A stretch of 64,000 bases of DNA from positions 1 to 64,000 of the forward strand of contig JAOAPN010000014.1 in assembly GCA_025462885.1 (NCBI GenBank). Reading direction: 5' to 3'. Positions 18,113 to 26,008 of the stretch are shown here, in pieces (position 1 is the stretch's first letter; each line of letters opens with the position of its first letter). The position numbers and the translations under genes are program-made. Source of the stretch: Acidobacteriaceae bacterium. Lineage in GTDB: Bacteria; Acidobacteriota; Terriglobia; Terriglobales; Acidobacteriaceae. The notes under the pieces are model-generated. The model worked only from the letters and a program-made list of their open reading frames with translations. It was not told where the DNA came from and searched no databases.

Positions 18113-20053
18113 GTGCGCGTGATCGGATGCGGTGTGTTGTTGACGGCGATGGCAGCGGGACAGTGGGCGGGTGCGCAGACGGATGCCGGTGCCGGGGCGA
18201 AGATGGCGGCGACGGTGATGCAGGAGTGGCCGGCCGGGGTGGTGACGACGGAGAACAATCCGGGGAAGTGGGCGTATGAAGAGGGTGTTCTGCTGGACGG
18301 GCTGGCAGCGCAGTGGCATGTGTCGGCGGACGGGCGCGAGTTCAAGTACATCAAGGCTGCGGTGGACAAGTATGTGACGAACGATGGTGCGATCAAGGGG
18401 TATCCCGTGGACGCGCACTCGCTGGATAACATCGAGATGGGACGAGCGGTGCTGCTGGTGTATCGGGTGACGCAGCAGGAGAAGTACTACAAGGCGGCGA
18501 AGTTTATCCACGAGCAGCTTGCGGAGCAGCCGCAGACGGCGAGTGGAGGGTACTGGCACAAGCAGATCTATCCCAACCAGATGTGGCTGGACGGGGCGTA
18601 TATGGCGGGACCGTTTCGGGCGGGATATGCGGCTACGTTTCAGGAGAAGGGCGACTTCGACGACATCGCGAAGGAGTTTCTGCTGATGGATGCGAAGATG
18701 CGCGATCCGAAGACCGGCCTGATCCGGCATGGGTGGGATGAATCGAAGGCGATGCCATGGGCGGACAAGACAACGGGTCTGTCTCCCGAGGTGTGGGCGC
18801 GAGCGATGGGCTGGTACTGCATGGCGTTGGTGGATGTGCTGGACTGGATGCCGGTCGATCATCCGAAGCGTGCGGAGCTAATCAAAGTATTGCAGCGGAC
18901 GATGGTGCCCGTAGTGAAGTATCAGGATAAGGCGACCGGACTTTGGTGGCAGGTGGTGGACCAGGGTGCGCGGGCGGGTAACTATCCCGAGGCTTCGGCG
19001 AGTGCCATGTTTGTCTACGCGCTGGCGAAGGGCGCTCGCATGGGATATCTGCCGATGGCGGATATGGCCGCGGCAAAACGCGGATGGGATGGGATTCAGA
19101 AGAAATTTGTAACGACGGATGCGGAGGGCAAGACCACGCTGCATGGCACGGTAAAGGTAGGCGGGCTGGGCGGGTCGCCGTATCGCAGCGGGACGTATGA
19201 GTACTACATCGGGGAGAAGACAATCGACCAGGATGCGAAGGGCGTCGGAGCCTATCTGCTGGCTGGCTCGGAGATCGAGCAGGCGGCTACGGCTGGGCTG
19301 GCCCAGGGCAAGGTGGTGATGGTGGATGCGTGGTTCAACTCGCAGACGCGGAAGAATGCCGCCGGGAATACGGAGCTGTTTCACTACAAGTGGGATGACG
19401 ATACGAACAACGGCTTTGCATTCTTTGGGCGGGCGTTCCGGTGGTATGGAGCGGGGCTGGAGGAGGAGACGCTATCGCCGGGGACTGCGGAGGGTGCGGC
19501 AAAGTTGAAAGAAGCGAAGGTCTTCATCATGGCTTCGCCGGATATCCCGAGCAAGAATCCGAAGCCGAACTATATGGATAAGGCCAGTGGGGATGCGATC
19601 GAGGCATGGGTGAAGGCGGGCGGGGTGCTCCTGCTGCTGCAGAACGATGGACCGAACGCGGAGTTCGAGCACTTCAATACCCTGACGGACCGGTTCGGCA
19701 TCCACTTCAACCCGGTACTGCGCAATCATGTAGTCGGCGATGATTTTCCGGCTGGAACGCTGATGATTCCTGCCGGGACCGGGGTCTTCGCCCAGCCGCA
19801 CAAGGCGTATCTCAAGGATACCTCCACAATTACGGTCTCAGGACCTGCGAAGTCGGTGCTGACCGCCTCGACTGATCCTAAGACGGACGTGATGATGGCA
19901 GTGGCGAAGGTGGGGAAGGGAACAGTGTATGCGGTCGTCGATCCGTGGTTCTATAACGAATATGTCGATCGGCGAAACAACCTTCCCTTGGACTATGACG
20001 GGTATGCGGCTGCGATCGACCTGGCTGGCTGGGCTTTACGACAAGCCCATTGA
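18113..20053 (+). CDS. Secreted glycoside hydrolase family 105 (unsaturated rhamnogalacturonyl hydrolase) with a DUF4350-like C-terminal domain
   Basis: 646 residues from the GTG at 18113, chosen because GAGGAG lies 7 bases upstream and a signal peptide (VRVIGCGVLLTAMAAG) follows; the frame opens to 18026. Residues up to about 400 are a GH105 (alpha/alpha)6 barrel: QIYPNQMWLDGAYMAGPF contains the presumed catalytic Asp, followed by LIRHGWDESK and WARAMGWYCMALVDVL. The last ~250 residues (VMVDAWFNSQTRKNA, AWVKAGGVLLLLQNDGP, VGKGTVYAVVDPWFYNEYV) resemble DUF4350, a glutamine-amidotransferase-like fold. The enzyme removes unsaturated galacturonyl residues produced by pectate or rhamnogalacturonan lyases. 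Confidence 0.88.
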   Translation: MRVIGCGVLLTAMAAGQWAGAQTDAGAGAKMAATVMQEWPAGVVTTENNPGKWAYEEGVLLDGLAAQWHVSADGREFKYIKAAVDKYVTNDGAIKGYPVDAHSLDNIEMGRAVLLVYRVTQQEKYYKAAKFIHEQLAEQPQTASGGYWHKQIYPNQMWLDGAYMAGPFRAGYAATFQEKGDFDDIAKEFLLMDAKMRDPKTGLIRHGWDESKAMPWADKTTGLSPEVWARAMGWYCMALVDVLDWMPVDHPKRAELIKVLQRTMVPVVKYQDKATGLWWQVVDQGARAGNYPEASASAMFVYALAKGARMGYLPMADMAAAKRGWDGIQKKFVTTDAEGKTTLHGTVKVGGLGGSPYRSGTYEYYIGEKTIDQDAKGVGAYLLAGSEIEQAATAGLAQGKVVMVDAWFNSQTRKNAAGNTELFHYKWDDDTNNGFAFFGRAFRWYGAGLEEETLSPGTAEGAAKLKEAKVFIMASPDIPSKNPKPNYMDKASGDAIEAWVKAGGVLLLLQNDGPNAEFEHFNTLTDRFGIHFNPVLRNHVVGDDFPAGTLMIPAGTGVFAQPHKAYLKDTSTITVSGPAKSVLTASTDPKTDVMMAVAKVGKGTVYAVVDPWFYNEYVDRRNNLPLDYDGYAAAIDLAGWALRQAH

Positions 20054-20095
20054 TTCGAATTATGGCTTCGATTTACGGCATTTTACGCAAAGAAA

Positions 20096-20130
20096 AAGCC
20101 CAGGCTCAATGGCCTGGGCTTCTCTTTTTT
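20096..20130. terminator. Bidirectional Rho-independent terminator
   Basis: 10-bp perfect stem AAGCCCAGGC (20096-20105) with GCCTGGGCTT (20112-20121), then CTCTTTTTT on the plus strand and an A-run on the other side. It separates the convergent GH105 and HPt genes. Confidence 0.9.
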
Positions 20131-20136
20131 GACCGG

Positions 20137-20466
20137 CTAGGCTGAAAGCGTAGGGAAGATGGATTCGCGAAGCTGAAAGGTGAGTGAGAGCAGGACGCCG
20201 GGATCGAACGCTTCGTCGGAGCGGAGGAACGTTTCCATTTCGCTGGCTACCTGCGAGCCGCGAGCATAGCCATACATGCCGAGCGATCCGGCGAACTTGT
20301 GGGAGATGGCGATGCCTTCCTGGCGGTCTTCCGCGCTGATGGAACCGTGGGCCGAGGAGGCTGCGATCCGGTCCAGAGTGTCGAGGCGCTCGTGGAGCGT
20401 AGGGAGTTGGCGCTGCCAAAGATTGGCGATGAGTGCTGCGGTCTCTGCCGCTGCTTCGGAATTCAT
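20137..20466 (-). CDS. Histidine phosphotransfer (HPt) domain protein
   Basis: 109 residues from the ATG at 20466 (the frame extends to 20535). An all-helical sequence with the HPt signature ISHKFAGSLGMYGY; His56 is the expected phosphorylation site. It lies downstream of a response regulator and a hybrid kinase on the same strand, and the three together make a full phosphorelay. The repeat at 20568-20620 separates it from the response regulator gene, so co-transcription is uncertain. Confidence 0.8.
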   Translation of the reverse strand: MNSEAAAETAALIANLWQRQLPTLHERLDTLDRIAASSAHGSISAEDRQEGIAISHKFAGSLGMYGYARGSQVASEMETFLRSDEAFDPGVLLSLTFQLRESIFPTLSA

Positions 20467-20567
20467 AGGTACATGGTACTCAGTGAAGATGTGTGATGCC
20501 CAGACAGATGTGAAAATTTCTGTCCTTATTCCCAATGTGAGATTGATTGAAGGAAGGTAAGTACCAA

Positions 20568-20620
20568 TGCGCCCTGGCGCCGGGCGGGCGCTACTTCGTA
20601 GGGTCTTCGACGCTTCGCGT
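20568..20620 (+). repeat. Dispersed 53-bp intergenic repeat, copy A
   Basis: Begins TGCGCCCTGGCGCCGGGCGG, continues GCGCTACTTCGTAGGG and ends GACGCTTCGCGTA. It is one of four near-identical intergenic copies in the window (others at 24528-24580, 35589-35641 and, inverted, 63204-63256). It lies between the response regulator and HPt genes. Confidence 0.85.
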
Positions 20621-20654
20621 ATGGGAACGGCTTTGCTGCGATGGGGAATCCGCT

Positions 20655-21041
20655 CTAGTCTTTCCAGCCGAGTGCGTCACTGATCTGCTGGGCGAGCGTG
20701 AGGGGATCGAAGGGCTTGAACAGGACTGCACTGACACCGAGGTTGGCGAAGCGGCGCTGATCCACTCCCTGAACCTTGGCGGTGAGGAGGAGCACCGGAA
20801 TTCCGGCTACTTCGGGATTCTGCTTCATGAGGCCGAAGGTGGTCGGGCCATCGACTTCCGGCATCATGACGTCCATGAGAATGGCGTCGGGTTGCTGGGC
20901 GGCAGCGATGAGGATACCCTGAGCTCCGGAACTGGCGGTGAGGATCTCCCAGCCGGCAATGGCCTCTAACGACAGGGCCGCGACTTCGCGAATATCATCT
21001 TCGTCGTCGATTATCAGAATTTTTCGCATGAGCGTAGTCAT
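20655..21041 (-). CDS. Single-domain response regulator
   Basis: 128 residues, a lone CheY-type receiver: acidic pocket LIIDDEDD, phospho-acceptor Asp57 in ILMDVMMPEVDG, LLLTAK, and the conserved Lys in VLFKPFDPL. There is no output domain. The start could be 21041 (MTTLMRKILI) or 21029 (MRKILI). The hybrid kinase gene upstream ends 74 bases away on the same strand, and the HPt gene lies downstream; it is the probable intermediate or output of that relay. Confidence 0.9.
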   Translation of the reverse strand: MTTLMRKILIIDDEDDIREVAALSLEAIAGWEILTASSGAQGILIAAAQQPDAILMDVMMPEVDGPTTFGLMKQNPEVAGIPVLLLTAKVQGVDQRRFANLGVSAVLFKPFDPLTLAQQISDALGWKD

Positions 21042-21114
21042 TCTCTCATGCAAACAAAAGATCTGCAGTAACTGAAAAGGAACGTGATCGGTCGTGAAGA
21101 TTCTGAGACTTACG

Positions 21115-22815
21115 CTATTGGGTGGGAGCCAGCTCTGACAGCTTATTTTTACGGAGATGCTGGACCATGGAGAGAACGAGGGTCTCGACCTCCTGTGGCT
21201 GAACCTTGGCCTTGGTGAGGAACTCCGTGGGACCGAGGCGAAGCTTTGCCATGTCAGCCTCGGAGATCTCGCGGCCGGAGTAAACGACCAGGGGAAGGGT
21301 GTCGAGGTTCGGCTGGCTGCGGAGCCATTCGACCAGCGAGAAGCCGTCTCCATCCGGGAGAGTGAGGTCGAGGATGAGGAGGTCGGGCCGGCGGTTGATG
21401 CAGTGGCGGATGGCCTGCTGGCGTGAGGAAGCGTGCTCGAGGTAGACGGCTGCATCCTGGAAGCTGGAGATGATGACGCTGGCGAGGTCTTCGTCGTCTT
21501 CGACGAGCAGAACATGCGCGGGGCCGTCTCCGGCATGGAGGACGCGGCCGAGTTCGGCGAAGAGCAGGCTCTCATTGAAGGGTTTCTGGACCCATCCCTG
21601 GGCGTCTCCGGTGAGCTGGGGGCGCAGGGTGGAGGAGAGGACGGAGAGAATCACGACGGGAATGTGCGCGGTGGCAGGGGTATTGCGGAGACGCTGCAGT
21701 GTCTCCCAACCGCTGAGGCCAGGCATATAGAGGTCGAGGAGAATGGCTTCGATATGATTTTCGGCAGCGAGAACGAGGGCCTGCTCGCCGGATGCAGCTT
21801 CCAGGACGGTGTACCCCTGGCGCGTGAGGTGGTGATTGACGATGGTGCGGATGCCTTCGTCGTCGTCGCAGACGAGGATGGCGGTACCCGGAGCGCGCGT
21901 GGGTTCGGCTTTCGGAGTGATCATGTCGGTGGCGCGGATGGTGCGGGGAAGCATAACGTAAAGTGTGGTCCCGATGGTGAGATTGCGCTGGGCCCAGATG
22001 GAGCCGCAATGCTGCTGGACGATGCTGCGGCAGATAGCGAGTCCGAGGCCGGTGCCGCCCTTCTGGCGGGCGTCGGAGGGTTCGACCTGCTGGAAGCGAT
22101 CGAAGATAGAGTCGAGCTGTTCGGCGGGGATGCCGCGGCCTTCGTCGGCAACCTTGAACAGGATGGAGTCGGCAGTGGCTTCGGTGAAGATGCGGACGGT
22201 CGAGGCCGGGGGAGAGAACTTGATGGCGTTCGAGAGCAGGTTGGTGAGGACCTGAAGGATACGGTCGGAGTCACCGTCGAAGAAGAGTGCTTCGGCAGCG
22301 GCAGCCTGGGCGGCGGAGAGCGGCGCGAGTTCGAGGTGAACGGTATTGGCTTCCGCCATGCCGGTCATGGATTCGATGGCCTGGTTGGCCAGCTCCAGTA
22401 GGGAGCAGCGGCGGATCTGAAGGGGGGCGCGGCCGGATTCCATGCGTTCGAGGTCGAGAATATCGTTGATGAGACGGATGAGGCGGTCCGTATTGGTGAC
22501 GGCGATGCGCAGGAGGTTCTGAGCCTTGGCGTCGACGTCTCCGATGACGCCGGAGGAGAGCAGACCCAGGGCTCCGCGGATGCTGGTCAGCGGGGTACGC
22601 AGTTCATGCGAGACGGTGGAGATGAACTCGTCTTTAAGGGTATCGAGCTCGGAACGCTGCGTCAGTTGGATCTTGTTCTGGTGCTGCTCCTCACGCGCGA
22701 AGGTGAGTTGCTGAGCCAGTTCACGAATCGATCGCTGCGCTCGAATGAACGCAAAAAGGAGTACGCCGCAGGTGCTGAGCAAAGAGAGGTAACAGAGGAT
22801 TGGTAGGATGTGCAT
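21115..22815 (-). CDS. Hybrid sensor histidine kinase with two receiver domains
   Basis: 566 residues. One N-terminal membrane segment (residues 1-25) has almost no periplasmic sensor. A short coiled region is followed by HisKA with phospho-His70 (FISTVSHELRTPLTS) and an HATPase (N-box NLLSNAIKFS, G boxes VADEGRGIP and GGTGLGLAI). Two C-terminal receivers follow: REC1 (ILVCDDDEG, Asp361) and REC2 (VLLVEDDED, Asp483). With the adjacent response regulator and HPt protein it forms a branched phosphorelay. The signal is unknown and is probably cytoplasmic or membrane-derived. Confidence 0.93.
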   Translation of the reverse strand: MHILPILCYLSLLSTCGVLLFAFIRAQRSIRELAQQLTFAREEQHQNKIQLTQRSELDTLKDEFISTVSHELRTPLTSIRGALGLLSSGVIGDVDAKAQNLLRIAVTNTDRLIRLINDILDLERMESGRAPLQIRRCSLLELANQAIESMTGMAEANTVHLELAPLSAAQAAAAEALFFDGDSDRILQVLTNLLSNAIKFSPPASTVRIFTEATADSILFKVADEGRGIPAEQLDSIFDRFQQVEPSDARQKGGTGLGLAICRSIVQQHCGSIWAQRNLTIGTTLYVMLPRTIRATDMITPKAEPTRAPGTAILVCDDDEGIRTIVNHHLTRQGYTVLEAASGEQALVLAAENHIEAILLDLYMPGLSGWETLQRLRNTPATAHIPVVILSVLSSTLRPQLTGDAQGWVQKPFNESLLFAELGRVLHAGDGPAHVLLVEDDEDLASVIISSFQDAAVYLEHASSRQQAIRHCINRRPDLLILDLTLPDGDGFSLVEWLRSQPNLDTLPLVVYSGREISEADMAKLRLGPTEFLTKAKVQPQEVETLVLSMVQHLRKNKLSELAPTQ

Positions 22816-23313
22816 GGTTGAGCCGGTAACCTGTTAGTAACTTTCTTTGCTGCCCAATGGTAATTCATCGAAGCAAACTCGCGAATGAAAACTGACCACG
22901 AGAAAGTATGGGAGTGAAGCGTTTCTGCGGTGTTTCGACGTTCGGCCTTCGGAACCGAACGCCCGGGAGAACTCGTTCAGGTGGAGGCATCTGTGGATTT
23001 CTGTTGACTGGTTTTGAGAATGACAGAAATCGTGTTGCAGCGGGAATAACACCTATGGGGGTTATCAGCGTTAGCAATACCGAAGAAACTCATTTAGTTG
23101 GGGTTATCCGGGCGTCGGAAGGCGGTTTTGGAGGCTGCAATCTGCTCGTATCCCTTGGAAGTTGTAGGGGCTGACCATTCGTTCCGGACGGAGGAGATGA
23201 GCTGGAGGGAGGGGCGGAAGCGGAGGCTAGAATGCCCATCTTCCGCTCGTTATCCAGCGTTTATTACCTGTACGTAAGTGTGGGGTGGGGTTAAGTTTTA
23301 TTGTGGTCCGACC
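22816..23313. other. Long intergenic region with inverted repeats
   Basis: About 500 bases without a convincing gene on either strand; the short frames here lack ribosome sites and family motifs. It holds a 7-bp perfect hairpin CGTTCGG/CCGAACG (22939-22961) and an imperfect palindrome, ATAACACC-TAT-GGGGGTTAT, near 23046-23064; a second GGGGTTATC follows about 40 bases later. These could be regulatory sites for the kinase gene, but nothing identifies a regulator. Confidence 0.35.
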
Positions 23314-23343
23314 AAAAAACGAGCCGCCCGGTGGCGGCTCGTT
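23314..23343 (-). terminator. Rho-independent terminator of the deoxyhypusine-synthase-like gene
   Basis: 11-bp stem AACGAGCCGCC (23318-23328) with GGCGGCTCGTT (23333-23343) and a tetraloop. On the minus strand it is followed by a TTTTTT run (23319-23314). Confidence 0.9.
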
Positions 23344-23374
23344 GGATGGAAGGCTCAAACAGGACTTTGAGAGG

Positions 23375-24448
23375 CTAGACTGAGACTGTTTCAGGGACTT
23401 TATCGAGGATTTCGGCCCAGTTCTTACCGGTGCGAGAGGCATGAGCCTTCTTGTGGAAGGCGTACCCGGTGATGAGGGGCAGGGCGAGGGTGGCTTCGGA
23501 GAAGACCATCTGCTCGTAGGTGAGGTCGACTTTGCCCCAGGAGCTTGCTTCCTTGAGGGTCGAGCCTGAGAGGGCGCCATCGCGAGCGTCCGCCACGGTG
23601 ATCTGGATGGCGTATTTATGCATGGAGGCTTCGACTCCGAGGATGTCGGCGGCGACCACGATGTCCTGGGCAAAGTTCTTTGGGACGCCTCCGCCGATCA
23701 TGAGCAAACCGGTGGTGGGGTTGGCGATCTTGAGCTGGGTGATCTCGTAGAAGTCCTTGGCGGAGTCGATCGAGACCATCGGCTTGCCCTGGCGGGCGTG
23801 CTGGTGGGCGACGAGTCCGAAGCCGGCGGAGCAGTCCGAGAAGGCCGGGCAGAAGATGGGGACGTTCTTTTCGTAAGCAGCGAGGACGATCGAGTCGCGG
23901 CCGCCATCCTGCGGGGTCTTGCCGTTCTTGCTCAGATAAGCGCCCATCTCACGGATGAACTCGCGGGAGGAGTGGGGGCGCGGGGGCAGGGAGTTGGTGA
24001 TCTGGTGGGTGGCCTCGTCGCAGATGCGGAGCTCTTCTTCGTCGATGAAGGTGTCGTAGATGCGGTCGATCATCAGCTCGCGGAGGTCGGCGTCGCCGGC
24101 TCCATACTTGTACTCGTCGCCGGCGATGTAGTGGTTGAAGCCGAGGGCTTCGAAGAAGTCCTGATCGACGATATTGGCGCCGGTGGAGACGATGGCATCA
24201 ACCATGTTGTTGCGGACGAGGTCGACGATGATCTTCTGGAGTCCGGCGGAGATGAGCGATCCGGCGAGGCAGAGGATGACGCCGCAGTCGCTGTCGCGAA
24301 GCATCATGTCGTAGATACTGGCGGCGCGGGCGGTGTCACGCGCGGAGTAGGCCATGTGGGACATGGCATCGACCAGGGGAACGACGTTGTGCTGGGTGAT
24401 GTCGAGGTGCTGGATGGGGCGGGCGAGGAGTTCTTTTTTTGTCGGCAT
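23375..24448 (-). CDS. speY: Deoxyhypusine synthase-like protein, probable homospermidine synthase
   Basis: 357 residues, co-linear with eukaryotic/archaeal deoxyhypusine synthase. It has the Rossmann-type substrate and NAD-binding segments (STGANIVDQDFFEALG, VPIFCPAFSDCSAGFG), VDSAKDFYE-type sequence (SIDSAKDFYEI), GGGVPKNFAQ, and near the C-terminus a Lys in MHKYAIQIT and LKEASSWGKV, corresponding to the catalytic Lys and EAVSWGK of the family. Bacteria lack eIF5A, and bacterial members make homospermidine from spermidine or putrescine (SpeY); that is the likely role. It is monocistronic, with its own terminator. Confidence 0.82.
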   Translation of the reverse strand: MPTKKELLARPIQHLDITQHNVVPLVDAMSHMAYSARDTARAASIYDMMLRDSDCGVILCLAGSLISAGLQKIIVDLVRNNMVDAIVSTGANIVDQDFFEALGFNHYIAGDEYKYGAGDADLRELMIDRIYDTFIDEEELRICDEATHQITNSLPPRPHSSREFIREMGAYLSKNGKTPQDGGRDSIVLAAYEKNVPIFCPAFSDCSAGFGLVAHQHARQGKPMVSIDSAKDFYEITQLKIANPTTGLLMIGGGVPKNFAQDIVVAADILGVEASMHKYAIQITVADARDGALSGSTLKEASSWGKVDLTYEQMVFSEATLALPLITGYAFHKKAHASRTGKNWAEILDKVPETVSV

Positions 24449-24527
24449 GGCTTAACTAGGATAACAACGTTTTCGGGCTGAGTTTACGCGGGGATTTATG
24501 AATTTTGAGTTGAGGCAGGATGCGAAG

Positions 24528-24580
24528 TGCGCTCTGACGCCGGGCGGCCGGTACTTCGTACGGTGTTGGACGCTTCGCGT
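24528..24580 (+). repeat. Dispersed 53-bp intergenic repeat, copy B
   Basis: TGCGCTCTGACGCCGGGCGG, then CCGGTACTTCGTACGG and GACGCTTCGCGTG. It is the most divergent of the four copies and lies in the divergent intergenic space between speY and pncB. Confidence 0.85.
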
Positions 24581-24610
24581 GTTTTCTGGTGGATGGCTTA
24601 GGCTGGTTGC

Positions 24611-25933
24611 ATGAATGTGAATTTTGCGGAGCGGGCGCATAACCATAACTGGAAGCTGGACCCGATTGTGCGGTCTTTGCTGGATACGGATTTCTACAAG
24701 CTGCTGATGCTGCAGTTCATCTGGAAGAACTTTCTCGCGGTGCATGTGACCAGCGAGGTGGTGAACCGGACGGTGGAGGTTCGGCTGGCGGAGCGGGTGA
24801 GCGCGGCGGCGTTGATCGACCAGATGGAGCATGTGCGGGGGCTGAAGTTTCGGCGGTCGGAGATGGTTTGGCTGGCGGGCAATACCTTCTACGGGACGCG
24901 GACGATCTTTGAGCCGGCGTTTCTGGAGTGGCTGGAGAAGGACTTTCGCCTGAGTGATTACGAGGTGCTGGAGCATGATGGGCAGTTGACCCTACGGTTC
25001 AGCGGGCTTTGGACCGAGGTGTCGATGTGGGAGGTCTATGCGCTGGCCATCGTGAGCGAGTTGAAGACGCGGTTTGCTTTGAGCACGCTGAATGAGCTGG
25101 AACTGGATGTTCTGTATGCGCGGGCCAAGACGCGGCTGTGGGACAAGATCGCCCGGTTGAAGGGGGTGGAGGGGCTGCAGCTTTCGGACTTCGGGACGCG
25201 GCGGCGGCATAGCTTCCTGTGGCAGGAGTATTGCGTGCAGGCGATGCGGGTCTCGTTGAACGCCAATGGGACCGAGCGGTTTACCGGCACTTCAAATACG
25301 GCGCTGGCATATAAGCATGACCTGGAGGCGATTGGAACGAATGCCCATGAGCTGCCGATGGCACTGGCGGCGATGGCTTCGGGGGGCACGGAGGATGAAC
25401 TTCGGGCATCGCAGTATAAGGTGCTCGAACTCTGGCAGCGGAGCTACGGGGGAGCGCTGCTGATCATGCTGCCGGACACCTTTGGGACGACGCAGTTTCT
25501 GCAGGGGGCTCCGGAGTGGGTGGCGGACTGGACGGGGCAGCGGATCGACAGCAAGGATCCCGTGGTTGCGGGCGACGAATACATCGCGTGGCTGATGAAG
25601 CGGGGTCGCGATCCTCGGACGAAGCGGCTAATCGCTTCGGATGGTTTGGATGTGGAGGACATCGTTCGGCTGCACGAGTACTTCCGGGCGCGGATCCGGT
25701 TCAGTGCCGGTTGGGGAACTCTGCTGACGAATGATTTTCGCGGCTGCCATCCGAGGGGCGAGGACACGCTGGGGCCGATCAGCCTGGTGTGCAAGGTGAT
25801 GACCGTCGAGGGACGGCCCGCGGTGAAACTTTCTGACAATGCTCGTAAGGCGACTGGCCCGGTGACGGAGATTGAGCGGTATCGACGGGTGTTTGGGACA
25901 GGGGCTGTGGTGGGGGCTGAGGTGGTGGTCTAA
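24611..25933 (+). CDS. pncB: Nicotinate phosphoribosyltransferase
   Basis: 440 residues, the normal length of the PncB1-type enzyme that makes nicotinate mononucleotide from nicotinate and PRPP in NAD salvage. The N-terminal LLDTDFYKLLMLQFIW, the DFGTRRRHSFLWQE segment and GTSNTALAYKHDLEAIGTNA (residues ~217-236) are family blocks, the last containing the phosphorylated His region. No clear Shine-Dalgarno precedes the ATG. It is followed by a short tandem repeat. Confidence 0.93.
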   Translation: MNVNFAERAHNHNWKLDPIVRSLLDTDFYKLLMLQFIWKNFLAVHVTSEVVNRTVEVRLAERVSAAALIDQMEHVRGLKFRRSEMVWLAGNTFYGTRTIFEPAFLEWLEKDFRLSDYEVLEHDGQLTLRFSGLWTEVSMWEVYALAIVSELKTRFALSTLNELELDVLYARAKTRLWDKIARLKGVEGLQLSDFGTRRRHSFLWQEYCVQAMRVSLNANGTERFTGTSNTALAYKHDLEAIGTNAHELPMALAAMASGGTEDELRASQYKVLELWQRSYGGALLIMLPDTFGTTQFLQGAPEWVADWTGQRIDSKDPVVAGDEYIAWLMKRGRDPRTKRLIASDGLDVEDIVRLHEYFRARIRFSAGWGTLLTNDFRGCHPRGEDTLGPISLVCKVMTVEGRPAVKLSDNARKATGPVTEIERYRRVFGTGAVVGAEVVV

Positions 25934-25937
25934 CTAC

Positions 25938-25972
25938 AGTTGTGAGTTGTGAGTTGTGAGTTGTGAGTTGTG
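25938..25972 (+). repeat. Five tandem copies of AGTTGTG
   Basis: A 7-base unit repeated five times without error (35 bases), between the pncB stop and the start of the S1/P1 nuclease gene. Confidence 0.95.
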
Positions 25973-26008
25973 ATTTTGGGTTGCGGGTTGGGTGGTTATA
26001 CTTTTGGG

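Noticed and set aside
16973..18862. 629-residue minus-strand frame across the end of the collagen gene and the start of the GH105 gene
   Set aside because: Arg/His/Pro-rich mirror of Gly-rich coding; it spans two real genes and has no ribosome site.
22908..23174. 88-residue plus-strand frame in the gap upstream of the kinase
   Set aside because: No ribosome site, no motif, and the same DNA has equally long frames on the other strand.
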